A stretch of DNA of 34,514 bases from Candidatus Methylomirabilis oxygeniifera (GTDB taxonomy: Bacteria > Methylomirabilota > Methylomirabilia > Methylomirabilales > Methylomirabilaceae): positions 1 to 34,514 of the forward strand of contig JACPQX010000030.1 in the NCBI GenBank assembly GCA_016190255.1. The letters run 5' to 3'. Under the pieces are notes generated by a model. That model was not told the origin of the DNA and made no database searches. It worked only from the letters and a program-made list of their open reading frames with translations. Positions 18,504-26,307 of this stretch are shown here, in pieces (within the stretch, counting starts at the first letter, position 1; every line of letters begins with the position of its first letter). Made by a program: the position numbers and the translations under genes.

Positions 18504-19685
18504 TTAGCTGCCCAGCACGATGACGCTCGTCACAGCGCCGAGGCCACCCAGGTTGTGGACGAGGCCACGCGTGGCGCCCTTGACCTGCCGCTTGCCGGCG
18601 CGTCCGCGAAGCTGGTCTGTGATTTCCCCAATCATCCGCAGGCCGGTGGCGCCGATCGGGTGGCCGCACGACTTGAGGCCGCCACTGGTGTTGACGGGCA
18701 GTTCCCCTTCCAGCGACGAGACGCCTTTCTCAATGAACTGCCGCCCTTCACCCGTGGGGCAGAATCCAAGATCTTCGTAGGTCACCAACTCGGTGATGGT
18801 AAAGCAATCGTGAAGCTCGGCGACGTCGATCTCCTTGAGCGGATCCCTGATCCCGGCCTGCTCGTAGGCTTGCCGCGCGGCGTCTTTCGTGGCGCGGAAG
18901 GAGATGAAATCTGACTCGGGATCAAAGGCGAGTTCGTCACCCACCGGGTTCGCCAGACCTAGCCCCTTGACCAGGATCGGCTCCGTGTTGAACGTCGAGG
19001 CAAGATCGGGCCGGCAGATGACTGCCGCGGCCGCCCCGTCGGTTTGGGGGCAACAATCGTAGAGCCCTAGTGGGTCAGCGACCATCGGCGCCTTGAAGTA
19101 CTGCTCCAGCGTGATCTCTTTCTGGAAGTGAGCCTTGGGGTTCAGGCTGCCATGGCGGTGGTTCTTCATCGCCACCTTTGCCAGGGTCTCGCGACCGATC
19201 CCAAAGAGTTCGAAATAGCGCGTGGCGAACAGGGCGAACATCCCGGGCGCGGTGACCCCTTTGCCGTGGACCGGATGGCCGGTCTCGGCCAACTGACCCA
19301 CCAGGCTCTCGCGCGCCGTGACGTCTCGCATCTTCTCCGCGCCCACCACGAGCACGATATCATAGATGCCGGAGGCGACGGCGAAGCACGCGTTTCGGAA
19401 GGCGTCGGTTCCTGTGGCGCAGTAGTTGGCCACGCGGCTGATCGGGACATGATAGAGGCTCAGCGCGTCGGCCAATGAGGCGCCGGCGTTTCCCTGGTAG
19501 CCGCCGGAGTCGGGAAAGCACGTCCCGAGCCAGGCGGCCTGGATCTGGGATGGGGAGACGTTGGCATCCTCAAACGCCTCGTATGCAGCCTCCACGATCA
19601 AGTCCGGGTATCCCCGCTCGAAGTGCTCGCCGAACGGTGTCGCGCCGACACCGATAATTGCAACCTTGTCCCGGATGGTCATCAC
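18504..19685 (-). CDS. Thiolase family protein (SCP2/lipid-transfer-type acetyl-CoA acetyltransferase)
   Basis: VAIIGVGATPFGEHFERGYPDLIVEAAYEAFEDA; active-site NYCATGTDAFRNA; C-terminal NTSGGLKSCGHPIGATG. Confidence 0.93.
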   Translation of the reverse strand: MMTIRDKVAIIGVGATPFGEHFERGYPDLIVEAAYEAFEDANVSPSQIQAAWLGTCFPDSGGYQGNAGASLADALSLYHVPISRVANYCATGTDAFRNACFAVASGIYDIVLVVGAEKMRDVTARESLVGQLAETGHPVHGKGVTAPGMFALFATRYFELFGIGRETLAKVAMKNHRHGSLNPKAHFQKEITLEQYFKAPMVADPLGLYDCCPQTDGAAAAVICRPDLASTFNTEPILVKGLGLANPVGDELAFDPESDFISFRATKDAARQAYEQAGIRDPLKEIDVAELHDCFTITELVTYEDLGFCPTGEGRQFIEKGVSSLEGELPVNTSGGLKSCGHPIGATGLRMIGEITDQLRGRAGKRQVKGATRGLVHNLGGLGAVTSVIVLGS

Positions 19686-19696
19686 TGGCCTCTTAA

Positions 19697-19782
19697 GCTG
19701 TCAGCCATCAGCGTTTAGCGTCAGCGTAGGGGCGCTGCTTGCTGCGCCCTTCTCGGGCAGGGCAAGCCCTGCCCCTACGATG
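19697..19782. repeat. Intergenic CAGC-word array followed by GTAGGGGC...GCCCCTAC hairpin
   Basis: ctgtcagccatcagcgtttagcgtcagcgtaggggcgctgcttgctgcgcccttctcgggcagggcaagccctgcccctac; arms gtaggggc/gcccctac are inverted complements. Confidence 0.7.
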
Positions 19783-19798
19783 GCGGAACGCTTCCCAT

Positions 19799-21223
19799 TC
19801 ATAGATGACTCGGTTTGGCTTTCCAGAAGTAGTGCGCGTAGCCCTTCGACTCATGAAATATTCGGAGGGTGAGTTCCACTTCCATTCCGACCCGGAGCGT
19901 CTCCGGGTCGGAATCCGCCATCTGCGTGAACAGCCGACCCCCCCCGTCCAGATCGACCACCGCCATCGCTGTCAGCGGCTCCGGCCCCGGGTAGAGTCGG
20001 TCTTTGCTGAACGTGACAAGTCGGCCCCTGCGGCTGAGCTTGTGCGGCTCGAAGGCATCTTTAGTTTCACACCTCGGGCAGACTCGCCGCGCCGGGAAAA
20101 AGACCGCCCCGCACTTCGTGCACTTGACCCCGTACAGCCCCAGATTCTGCTTGCGCTCCCGCCACATCATGGTAAGAGAGCTGAACGGTTCAACCTCCCA
20201 TACGCTGTGCTGGCTCTTCACGAGACCCCGATACTTGAGATAGGTCTGATAGCTCGGAAGGGGTCGCCCGTGACCGATAAGGCTTCGCCGCGCCCGTAAA
20301 CGGTGCGCCTCGATGTTGTCGGTCACCGAGAGAAGAAGGGCGTCAGCCCCGCAGCCGTAACTCAAGACCATGATCAATTGACCAGGCTCAGCCTTCTCAA
20401 GACAGGTTGCCAACAGCAGCAGGGGCGCGGCGACTCCGGTGAAGCCGACGGAGAACAGGAGCGGGTCCTGGAGAAACAGAAGCGGAATGCCCGAGGCCTT
20501 GGCCAGGGCGGTGTAGCTGGGGAGGTCTGGCGCGGGGCACACCACCTTCGAGACCTGTTCGGGGCTGACCTTCGCCTTATCGAGCACGCCTCGCATCGCC
20601 TCCAGGCTGATCCGTTGATATCCGTAGGTGGAGGCAAACTTCTCGTCGTCGCTCTGGATGTAGAGGTTCCGGCTTTGCCGCCAGGTGCCTGGGAACTCTT
20701 CGGCGATGGAGTAGGCTGCTTCGACTGTGGCGAGCGCCTCGCCCTCTCCGACGAGAAAGGCGGCAGCCCCATCACCCATGAGCGCCTCGGCCATCTGTCC
20801 CGGCTCGGCCAACCGGCAGTCCGCAGCGGCCACGAGGATCGACCACGCAGGGCCGCCCTTGACCGCATCGAGAGCCGCTAGGAGCGCCGACGTCCCGGCC
20901 CGGAGCGACCCGGCAAAGTCCGCCGTCCGGATCTCGCGCGGCAGATCGGCGGCGGCGGCGATGACGGTCGCCGCCTGACGCTCGTGGTCCGGCGCGGTGG
21001 TAGAGGCGAAATAGAGACCGTCCGGGCGCTGTCCTTCGGGCTGGCCAAGGCAACGGAGGGACGCTTCGGCCGCCAGGGTCAAACTGTCCTCGTCGAAATT
21101 CGCGACGGCTCGCTGCCCGTCACCGTGAGGCGGGCCTGACGGCCGACCCCAGGCCCTGCCGATCTCGGCTCGGGTAAGGCGGTGGATCGGAACGTAGGCC
21201 GCGTAGTCCAGGATGCCGATCAC
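19799..21223 (-). CDS. HMG-CoA synthase-like thiolase-fold protein fused to a C-terminal DUF35 (Zn-ribbon/OB) domain
   Basis: N-terminal MIGILDYAAYVPIHRLTRAEIGRAWG...ADFAGSLRAGTSALLAALDAV; C-terminal CTKCGAVFFPARRVCPRCETKDAFEPHKLSRRGRLVTFSKDRLYPGPEPLTAMAVVDLDGGGRLFTQM (Zn ribbon plus OB fold). Confidence 0.88.
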   Translation of the reverse strand: MIGILDYAAYVPIHRLTRAEIGRAWGRPSGPPHGDGQRAVANFDEDSLTLAAEASLRCLGQPEGQRPDGLYFASTTAPDHERQAATVIAAAADLPREIRTADFAGSLRAGTSALLAALDAVKGGPAWSILVAAADCRLAEPGQMAEALMGDGAAAFLVGEGEALATVEAAYSIAEEFPGTWRQSRNLYIQSDDEKFASTYGYQRISLEAMRGVLDKAKVSPEQVSKVVCPAPDLPSYTALAKASGIPLLFLQDPLLFSVGFTGVAAPLLLLATCLEKAEPGQLIMVLSYGCGADALLLSVTDNIEAHRLRARRSLIGHGRPLPSYQTYLKYRGLVKSQHSVWEVEPFSSLTMMWRERKQNLGLYGVKCTKCGAVFFPARRVCPRCETKDAFEPHKLSRRGRLVTFSKDRLYPGPEPLTAMAVVDLDGGGRLFTQMADSDPETLRVGMEVELTLRIFHESKGYAHYFWKAKPSHL

Positions 21224-21240
21224 GGTTCACTCCGCGGCCT

Positions 21241-23013
21241 TCAGATGCTGCGCAAAAAGTCTCGCGCCTCATCGTAGGCGGGATCGATCTCCAGGGCCCG
21301 CTTGGCGCAGCGAATGGCTCCGTTGCTATCTCCCAGCTCCTTCAGGCAGGCAGCCTTGTACAGCCAGGCCTCTTTGTAAATGCCGTCGTAGCGGAGGGCC
21401 TCATTAAAGCAAGAGATCGCGGCGGAATGCCGCTTCTGATGTAGCAAGCAGGTTCCCTTGCTATGCCATGCCTCCAGGAGTTTCTTTGGGTCTTTCATGT
21501 CTTTAATCGCCCGATCGAACAACTCGACGGCATAATCGAACTCCTGCATATGCATCAGGGCCTTGCCGTTGCTCAGGGCGATGTCGCCGTTGGAAGCGGC
21601 TGCGGGTCCGGGGACCTTCGGGGCGAGGGTGCCGGCGGCGGCGAGCCCGGTGAGCGTGAGGTATGAATCACCCTTCATAGAAAAGAACAGGTCCTCAGCG
21701 CTCGCCGCCTTCGCTGTGACCCTATACAGGTGACCTCTCACGCCCTTGTGGCGAAGCATTTCCTCGAAACGGCCGTCTTGCAGGTCGCTTGCATAGCGCA
21801 GCAGCAGGTCGGAGTAAAGCTTACCCAAATGCAGACTCCGGAGCCGCTCCTTCTCCTGGCTGGGCAGCAGGCGGCTCTCCAGCTCCTGCCACGCGGAGAG
21901 GAAATAGTCTGTCGGCGCAAATAAGGCGTGGGAGAGGGCAGAAGGAGAGACGGCCAGAAACTTTGGAAGCCAGGATCGATCTTCTTCTGAGAACTTTACG
22001 CGGAATCGTCCCTCGAGATGCTGGACCAGGCCGGCGACCAGCATTTGTACCGCAAAGTTCGACCGGAGGAACTTGAACCGTTGCGGGCCGTCAAGGAACT
22101 GGCGGGCCAGGCTCAGGAAGACAGTGAACTCAGGCTTGATGGAGTATCGGTCAAATCGCCAGCGAGGTTGACCGCCGGGCTCTGTGACGAGGAAGCCTTC
22201 GTACAGAAGCCCCTGCATGACCTCCCGGAGATCATTGAGGGGCTCTTTCGTCTCTCGCCAGAGGGACTCGAGGTTCTTCTGTCCGGACTCGGCAAGGGCG
22301 AGGAGGATCTTCTCCCTCGCCTGCAGGTCAAGAAAGCGCTTTCCCTTCAGAGAACTGTCCACACGCTTGATCGCCTGGGCAACGCGCCTGGAGACCGGCG
22401 ATCCGTAGGCGTCAAACACGGCGTACGCAGTACCTTTCTTGGCGGGGGCCAGGAAGACCCAATAGAACCTTCCTGCCACGAAGACCAGGCTTTGCGCGCC
22501 CAGGTCCGCCATGATCCGCGCCTCAATCGCATGGACGATCTGCTCCGGCGAGGAGACTAATTTGGCCCGCCGGAGCAGGGCGGATATCTTGTCAAAACCG
22601 AATAGATGATAGTCGCCACGGATAGCAGGATCGAGGCGGGAAAACCAGGACTTGGCGGTCTGCTGGAAGCCGGATGGGGCGAAGAAGACACCGGCGAGTT
22701 TTTTATCCCGCCGTCGTTCCTGGACGTAACGCCGGTGAACCCTCCGCAGTTCGTCCACGCGAATCTCGTGGGGGGCGGTTCGTCCGTGGCAATGCAGACG
22801 ATGAGACCCGGAACGATGGCGAGCTTTCAGGTCAATGGCGAGGGCGGTGGTGGAAAGCCTGGCACGGAAGTCGAAATAGCCGAGTTCGTCGAGCAGGTCT
22901 TCTGTCAACTGCCCGAGGGCAATCACCTTCTCTTTGTTGGAGCCAGCCAGGATCCTCATGCCCATCGCCTCAAGGGGCGATTTTGCCTTTGTCCTCGGCT
23001 GCTTCGGTGCCAC
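21241..23013 (-). CDS. TPR-repeat protein with N-terminal domain of unknown function (possible degenerate restriction-endonuclease-like fold)
   Basis: 590 aa; C-terminal TPRs (NGKALMHMQEFDYAVELFDRAIK..., AWHSKGTCLLHQKRHSAAISCFNEALRYD, AWLYKAACLKELGDSNGAIRCAKRALEIDP). Confidence 0.8.
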   Translation of the reverse strand: MAPKQPRTKAKSPLEAMGMRILAGSNKEKVIALGQLTEDLLDELGYFDFRARLSTTALAIDLKARHRSGSHRLHCHGRTAPHEIRVDELRRVHRRYVQERRRDKKLAGVFFAPSGFQQTAKSWFSRLDPAIRGDYHLFGFDKISALLRRAKLVSSPEQIVHAIEARIMADLGAQSLVFVAGRFYWVFLAPAKKGTAYAVFDAYGSPVSRRVAQAIKRVDSSLKGKRFLDLQAREKILLALAESGQKNLESLWRETKEPLNDLREVMQGLLYEGFLVTEPGGQPRWRFDRYSIKPEFTVFLSLARQFLDGPQRFKFLRSNFAVQMLVAGLVQHLEGRFRVKFSEEDRSWLPKFLAVSPSALSHALFAPTDYFLSAWQELESRLLPSQEKERLRSLHLGKLYSDLLLRYASDLQDGRFEEMLRHKGVRGHLYRVTAKAASAEDLFFSMKGDSYLTLTGLAAAGTLAPKVPGPAAASNGDIALSNGKALMHMQEFDYAVELFDRAIKDMKDPKKLLEAWHSKGTCLLHQKRHSAAISCFNEALRYDGIYKEAWLYKAACLKELGDSNGAIRCAKRALEIDPAYDEARDFLRSI

Positions 23014-23242
23014 CCGCTATAGTCCTCCTTACTGGATCGCGCCCAATGACAGGCGATTTCAAAGCCTTCCTAACATAGATAGGCGAAAAGGTCAAGCGCG
23101 AAGTTCGTTGCCCATGGCCTCTGGAGCAGCCACTTTGGTTGACAATTTCGGGGAAGTTATGGTACCGTCAGACGATCCTCAGCCCGAAAAGACATCAACA
23201 AAGTACATGAAGGACACGTTGTAAGTCATTATATTTACTGAT

Positions 23243-23638
23243 ATGAACGAGAAACCTCCTCCCCTTGCTCCTACAGATAGTTTAGGCGCTCTACTGAAGC
23301 GCCCAGACAGTTTACGGGCGATCGAGGCCGAAATTCGGCGGGAGAAGGCCGAGGCGCTGGGTCGGGCAGGCGAGCGGCTGGACGATGCCTTGGAAGCTCT
23401 CGAGGGCGCGCGGGTGGCGATCGCCGAAATCGAGTCGCGCCTTCGAGGTGGGACCGGCTCTGCTGAAGAGACAGCCTCGCTTTGGAAAGCATACGAGAGT
23501 TTGGCCGCCCGTCTGGCGGTTCTTCGTGGGCGAGCCGATCTCGCCTACCAGTATTTGATTATCCAAAGGGAAGCGGTCGGAGTGCGGTGTCACCTTGACG
23601 TGGAGCGATGTTATAAGATCCTGGACAGACTGGCATGA
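23243..23638 (+). CDS. Hypothetical helical/coiled-coil protein, overlapping moaD by ATGA
   Basis: 131 aa, Ala/Glu/Arg-rich; stop TGA overlaps the moaD ATG (gcATGAag at 23635-23638). Confidence 0.65.
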   Translation: MNEKPPPLAPTDSLGALLKRPDSLRAIEAEIRREKAEALGRAGERLDDALEALEGARVAIAEIESRLRGGTGSAEETASLWKAYESLAARLAVLRGRADLAYQYLIIQREAVGVRCHLDVERCYKILDRLA

Positions 23639-23889
23639 AGGTTAGAGTGAGGTGTTTCGCGACTGCTCGCGAGATTGTCGGCACCGGGGAGCTCGTCATT
23701 GACCTGCCGGAGGGCAGTACGCTGACCCAGCTATTCGATCAAATCCAGGGTCAATTCCCGCGGTTGCAGGGCCTGGCTGGTTCGCTCCTTTTCTCGGTGA
23801 ATCGAGAGTATGCCCCTTCTGACAGGAGGCTGGTGGCCGAGGACGAGGTGGCACTGATCCCGCCTGTTAGCGGAGGCACCCATGTTTGA
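23635..23889 (+). CDS. moaD: Molybdopterin synthase sulfur carrier subunit MoaD (C-terminal ...PPVSGG-THV)
   Basis: MKVRVRCFATAREIVGTGELVIDLPEGSTLTQLFDQI...EDEVALIPPVSGGTHV. Confidence 0.92.
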   Translation: MKVRVRCFATAREIVGTGELVIDLPEGSTLTQLFDQIQGQFPRLQGLAGSLLFSVNREYAPSDRRLVAEDEVALIPPVSGGTHV

Positions 23890-24304
23890 CATCACCCACC
23901 AGCCGCTGTCGATCGAGCCTCTTGTGAGGGCGGTCACGCGGCCGAGCTCGGGCGCCGTGGCAAGCTTCCTTGGGGTGGTCAGGGAGCAGACGCGCGGGAG
24001 GCGGGTGCTGTACCTTGAGTACGAAGCCTACCGGGAGATGGCGATTCCGAAGATGCGAGAGATCGCCGACGAGATTCGCGGGAAGTGGAAGGTGGACGAG
24101 ATCGCCATGATCCACCGGATCGGACACCTGGAGATCGGCGAGGCGAGCGTGGCCATCGCCGTGTCTGCCCCGCATCGCCACCAGGCCCTTGCGGCCTGTG
24201 CCTACGCCATCGACCGCCTCAAGGAGATCGTCCCGATCTGGAAGAAGGAGGTGTGGATCGATGGCGAGGAGTGGGTCGGCCCGGGTACCTGCGAACACCA
24301 TTGA
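23882..24304 (+). CDS. moaE: Molybdopterin synthase catalytic subunit MoaE
   Basis: MFDITHQPLSIEPLVRAVTRPSSGAVASFLGVVREQTRGRRVLYLEYEAYREMAIPKM...HRIGHLEIGEASVAIAVSAPHRHQALAACAYAIDRLKEIVPIWKKE. Confidence 0.96.
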   Translation: MFDITHQPLSIEPLVRAVTRPSSGAVASFLGVVREQTRGRRVLYLEYEAYREMAIPKMREIADEIRGKWKVDEIAMIHRIGHLEIGEASVAIAVSAPHRHQALAACAYAIDRLKEIVPIWKKEVWIDGEEWVGPGTCEHH

Positions 24305-24386
24305 CGGTTGACGGTTTACTGTTGACGGTTGACAGCTATGTTCAGGAATTCATCTTCCGTGAACCGTGAACTGTCAACCGTGAACG
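24302..24386. repeat. Intergenic iterated TGACGGTT array with inverted-complement second half (AACCGTGAACTGTCAACCGT)
   Basis: tgacggttgacggtttactgttgacggttgacag ... ccgtgaaccgtgaactgtcaaccgtgaacg. Confidence 0.85.
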
Positions 24387-24389
24387 CCT

Positions 24390-26195
24390 TTAAGCGCGGT
24401 ACCCTTCTGCCTCGATGATCCTTGCGGCGATGGCGCGCCTGAGGCGGGTGGTGTTCATAGGGGTCGAACGGGTGAGCTTCTTTAGGGCGCTGAGCTGTGT
24501 CCGCAGGGTATCCCCTTCTTCCATCGAGGCGAAGGCTTCCCTGGCCAGCAGCTCGATCCGGCCGAACGCGTCGCTGAAGTAGACCTTGACCATGTCGGAC
24601 TTTGCTTCGGCGGCCTTCTCCCCCACGGCGGCCGCTGACTTGAGCGCCCGGAGCAGCGCGCTCTCCATGGCGAACAGCTCGATCGTCAGGTCGCTCAGGA
24701 TTCCCAGCATTTCCTGTTCCTCCTGCAGGTTCTCGCGGTACTTCTGCACGGCGGCGCCGGACACCATGAGCGCGACTTTCTTGCTCAACTGAAGCAACCT
24801 GATCTGCTCCCCGAGCGGGCCCTTCGGCGCCTCCTCCTGAGCCGGGCTGTACGAGAGCAGGTCGGCCATCAACTTCTGCGCCGCGATCAAGAGTGGAAGG
24901 CGTCCCTGCATGGCCCGCCGGAATAGCGTGGCGGGGATCAGCAGCCGGTTGATCTCGTTGGTCCCCTCGAAGATACGGTTGATCCGGGCATCCCGGTAGA
25001 TCCGCTCGGCAGGAAACCCCGAGACGTAGCCGTAGCCGCCGAAGATCTGGACGGTCTCGTCGGCCACGTAATCGAGCGCCTCGGAGACGTAGACCTTGTT
25101 GATCGAGCACTCGACCGCGTATTCCTCGACACCCTTCGCGGCCTCCAGCCCTGCCGCGTCGCTGGCCTGATCGATCCCCGACAGGATCGTCTCGATCAAG
25201 CCACCGGTTCTGTAAACGATGGACTCCGCGACGTAGGTGCGGATCGCCATCTCCGCCAGCTTCTTCTGAATGAGCCCGAACGAAGCGATCGGTTGCCCGA
25301 ATTGCGTCCGCTGCTTCGCGTACTTGACCGACTCGCGCAGAGCCGCCTTGCAGGTGCCCAGACAGCCGGCGCCCAGCTTGAACCGGCCGATGTTCAGGAT
25401 GTCGAACGCGACCTTGTGCCCCTTGCCGACCTCATAGAGGAGGTTTCCTGCGGGGACTTCGGCATTGTCCAGAATGATGCTCCGGGTGGAGGTTCCCTTG
25501 ATCCCCATCTTTTGTTCTTCCGCTCCCAACGTGACGCCGGGGGTGCCCCTGTCAATGATAAAGGCGCTGAACTTATCACCGTCCACCTTGGCGTAGGTGA
25601 TGTACAGATCGGCGAACGCCGCATTGGTGATGAACTGTTTCGTCCCGTTCAAGAGATAGAACTTCCCGTCGGGCGACAGGACGGCCTTTGTCTTGGCGGC
25701 AAGGGCGTCGGAGCCGGAGCCGGGCTCGGTGAGCGCGTAGGAGCCGATCTTCGCCCCGGTGGCCAGGAATGGGAGGTAGCGCGCCTTCTGTTCGGCATTG
25801 CCGAACCAGGCGATCGGCAGCGACCCGATGCCGACGTGATCGAATACGGAGATGGCGAAGGAGCCGCCTTCGATCAGCCGTTCGGCGATCACCACCGACG
25901 TGATCAGGTCCAGCCCAAGGCCGCCGTACTTGGTCGGAAGGTCTACCGAGAGGAGCCCCAGCTCTCCCGCCTTCCTGAAGAGTTTCACGGTCAGCTCCCA
26001 GTCTTGATGCTCGATCTCCCCGGCCTTCGGCTTGACCTCAGCCTCCACGAACTCCTGAGTCACCTTCCCCATCATCTTCTGCTCGTCGTTGAGGTCTTCA
26101 GGGGTGAAAACATCCTGGGGAGGTGTCTCGTGAATCAGAAAGCTGCCCCCCGGAACGAATTCCTTCGCTGTTGCCATCATCTGATCATTCTCCAA
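24390..26195 (-). CDS. fadE: Acyl-CoA dehydrogenase (FadE type)
   Basis: 601 aa; LTEPGSGSDALAAKTKAV, TKQFITNAAFADLYITYAKVD, YGYVSGFPAERIYRDARINRIFEGTNEINR. Gene order fadN-fadA-fadE supports the name. Confidence 0.92.
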   Translation of the reverse strand: MENDQMMATAKEFVPGGSFLIHETPPQDVFTPEDLNDEQKMMGKVTQEFVEAEVKPKAGEIEHQDWELTVKLFRKAGELGLLSVDLPTKYGGLGLDLITSVVIAERLIEGGSFAISVFDHVGIGSLPIAWFGNAEQKARYLPFLATGAKIGSYALTEPGSGSDALAAKTKAVLSPDGKFYLLNGTKQFITNAAFADLYITYAKVDGDKFSAFIIDRGTPGVTLGAEEQKMGIKGTSTRSIILDNAEVPAGNLLYEVGKGHKVAFDILNIGRFKLGAGCLGTCKAALRESVKYAKQRTQFGQPIASFGLIQKKLAEMAIRTYVAESIVYRTGGLIETILSGIDQASDAAGLEAAKGVEEYAVECSINKVYVSEALDYVADETVQIFGGYGYVSGFPAERIYRDARINRIFEGTNEINRLLIPATLFRRAMQGRLPLLIAAQKLMADLLSYSPAQEEAPKGPLGEQIRLLQLSKKVALMVSGAAVQKYRENLQEEQEMLGILSDLTIELFAMESALLRALKSAAAVGEKAAEAKSDMVKVYFSDAFGRIELLAREAFASMEEGDTLRTQLSALKKLTRSTPMNTTRLRRAIAARIIEAEGYRA

Positions 26196-26200
26196 GAGCC

Positions 26201-26307
26201 AAGGTACAGGGTAAAGGGTTTAGGGTATAGGGTTTGGCATGAGAGTGAGGTCATTGAGCCTGTAGAGCTTTTCCTCTACCCTCTACCCTATTCCCTATAC
26301 CCTTCAA
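26201..26307. repeat. Intergenic iterated AGGGTATAGGGTTT-type array with inverted-complement half overlapping the fadA 3' end
   Basis: aaggtacagggtaaagggtttagggtatagggtttgg ... cctctaccctctaccctattccctatacccttcaa. Confidence 0.85.

Noticed and set aside
23139-23165. Possible sigma70 promoter (TTGACA ... TATGGT) upstream of the moaD operon
   Set aside because: Spacing between boxes is about 13 bp, too short; not enough evidence to call a promoter.
26201-26240. Telomere-like TTTAGGG/AGGGTTT motif
   Set aside because: Only a few imperfect iterations, with an inverted complement nearby; best explained as one of the intergenic iterated-word repeats.
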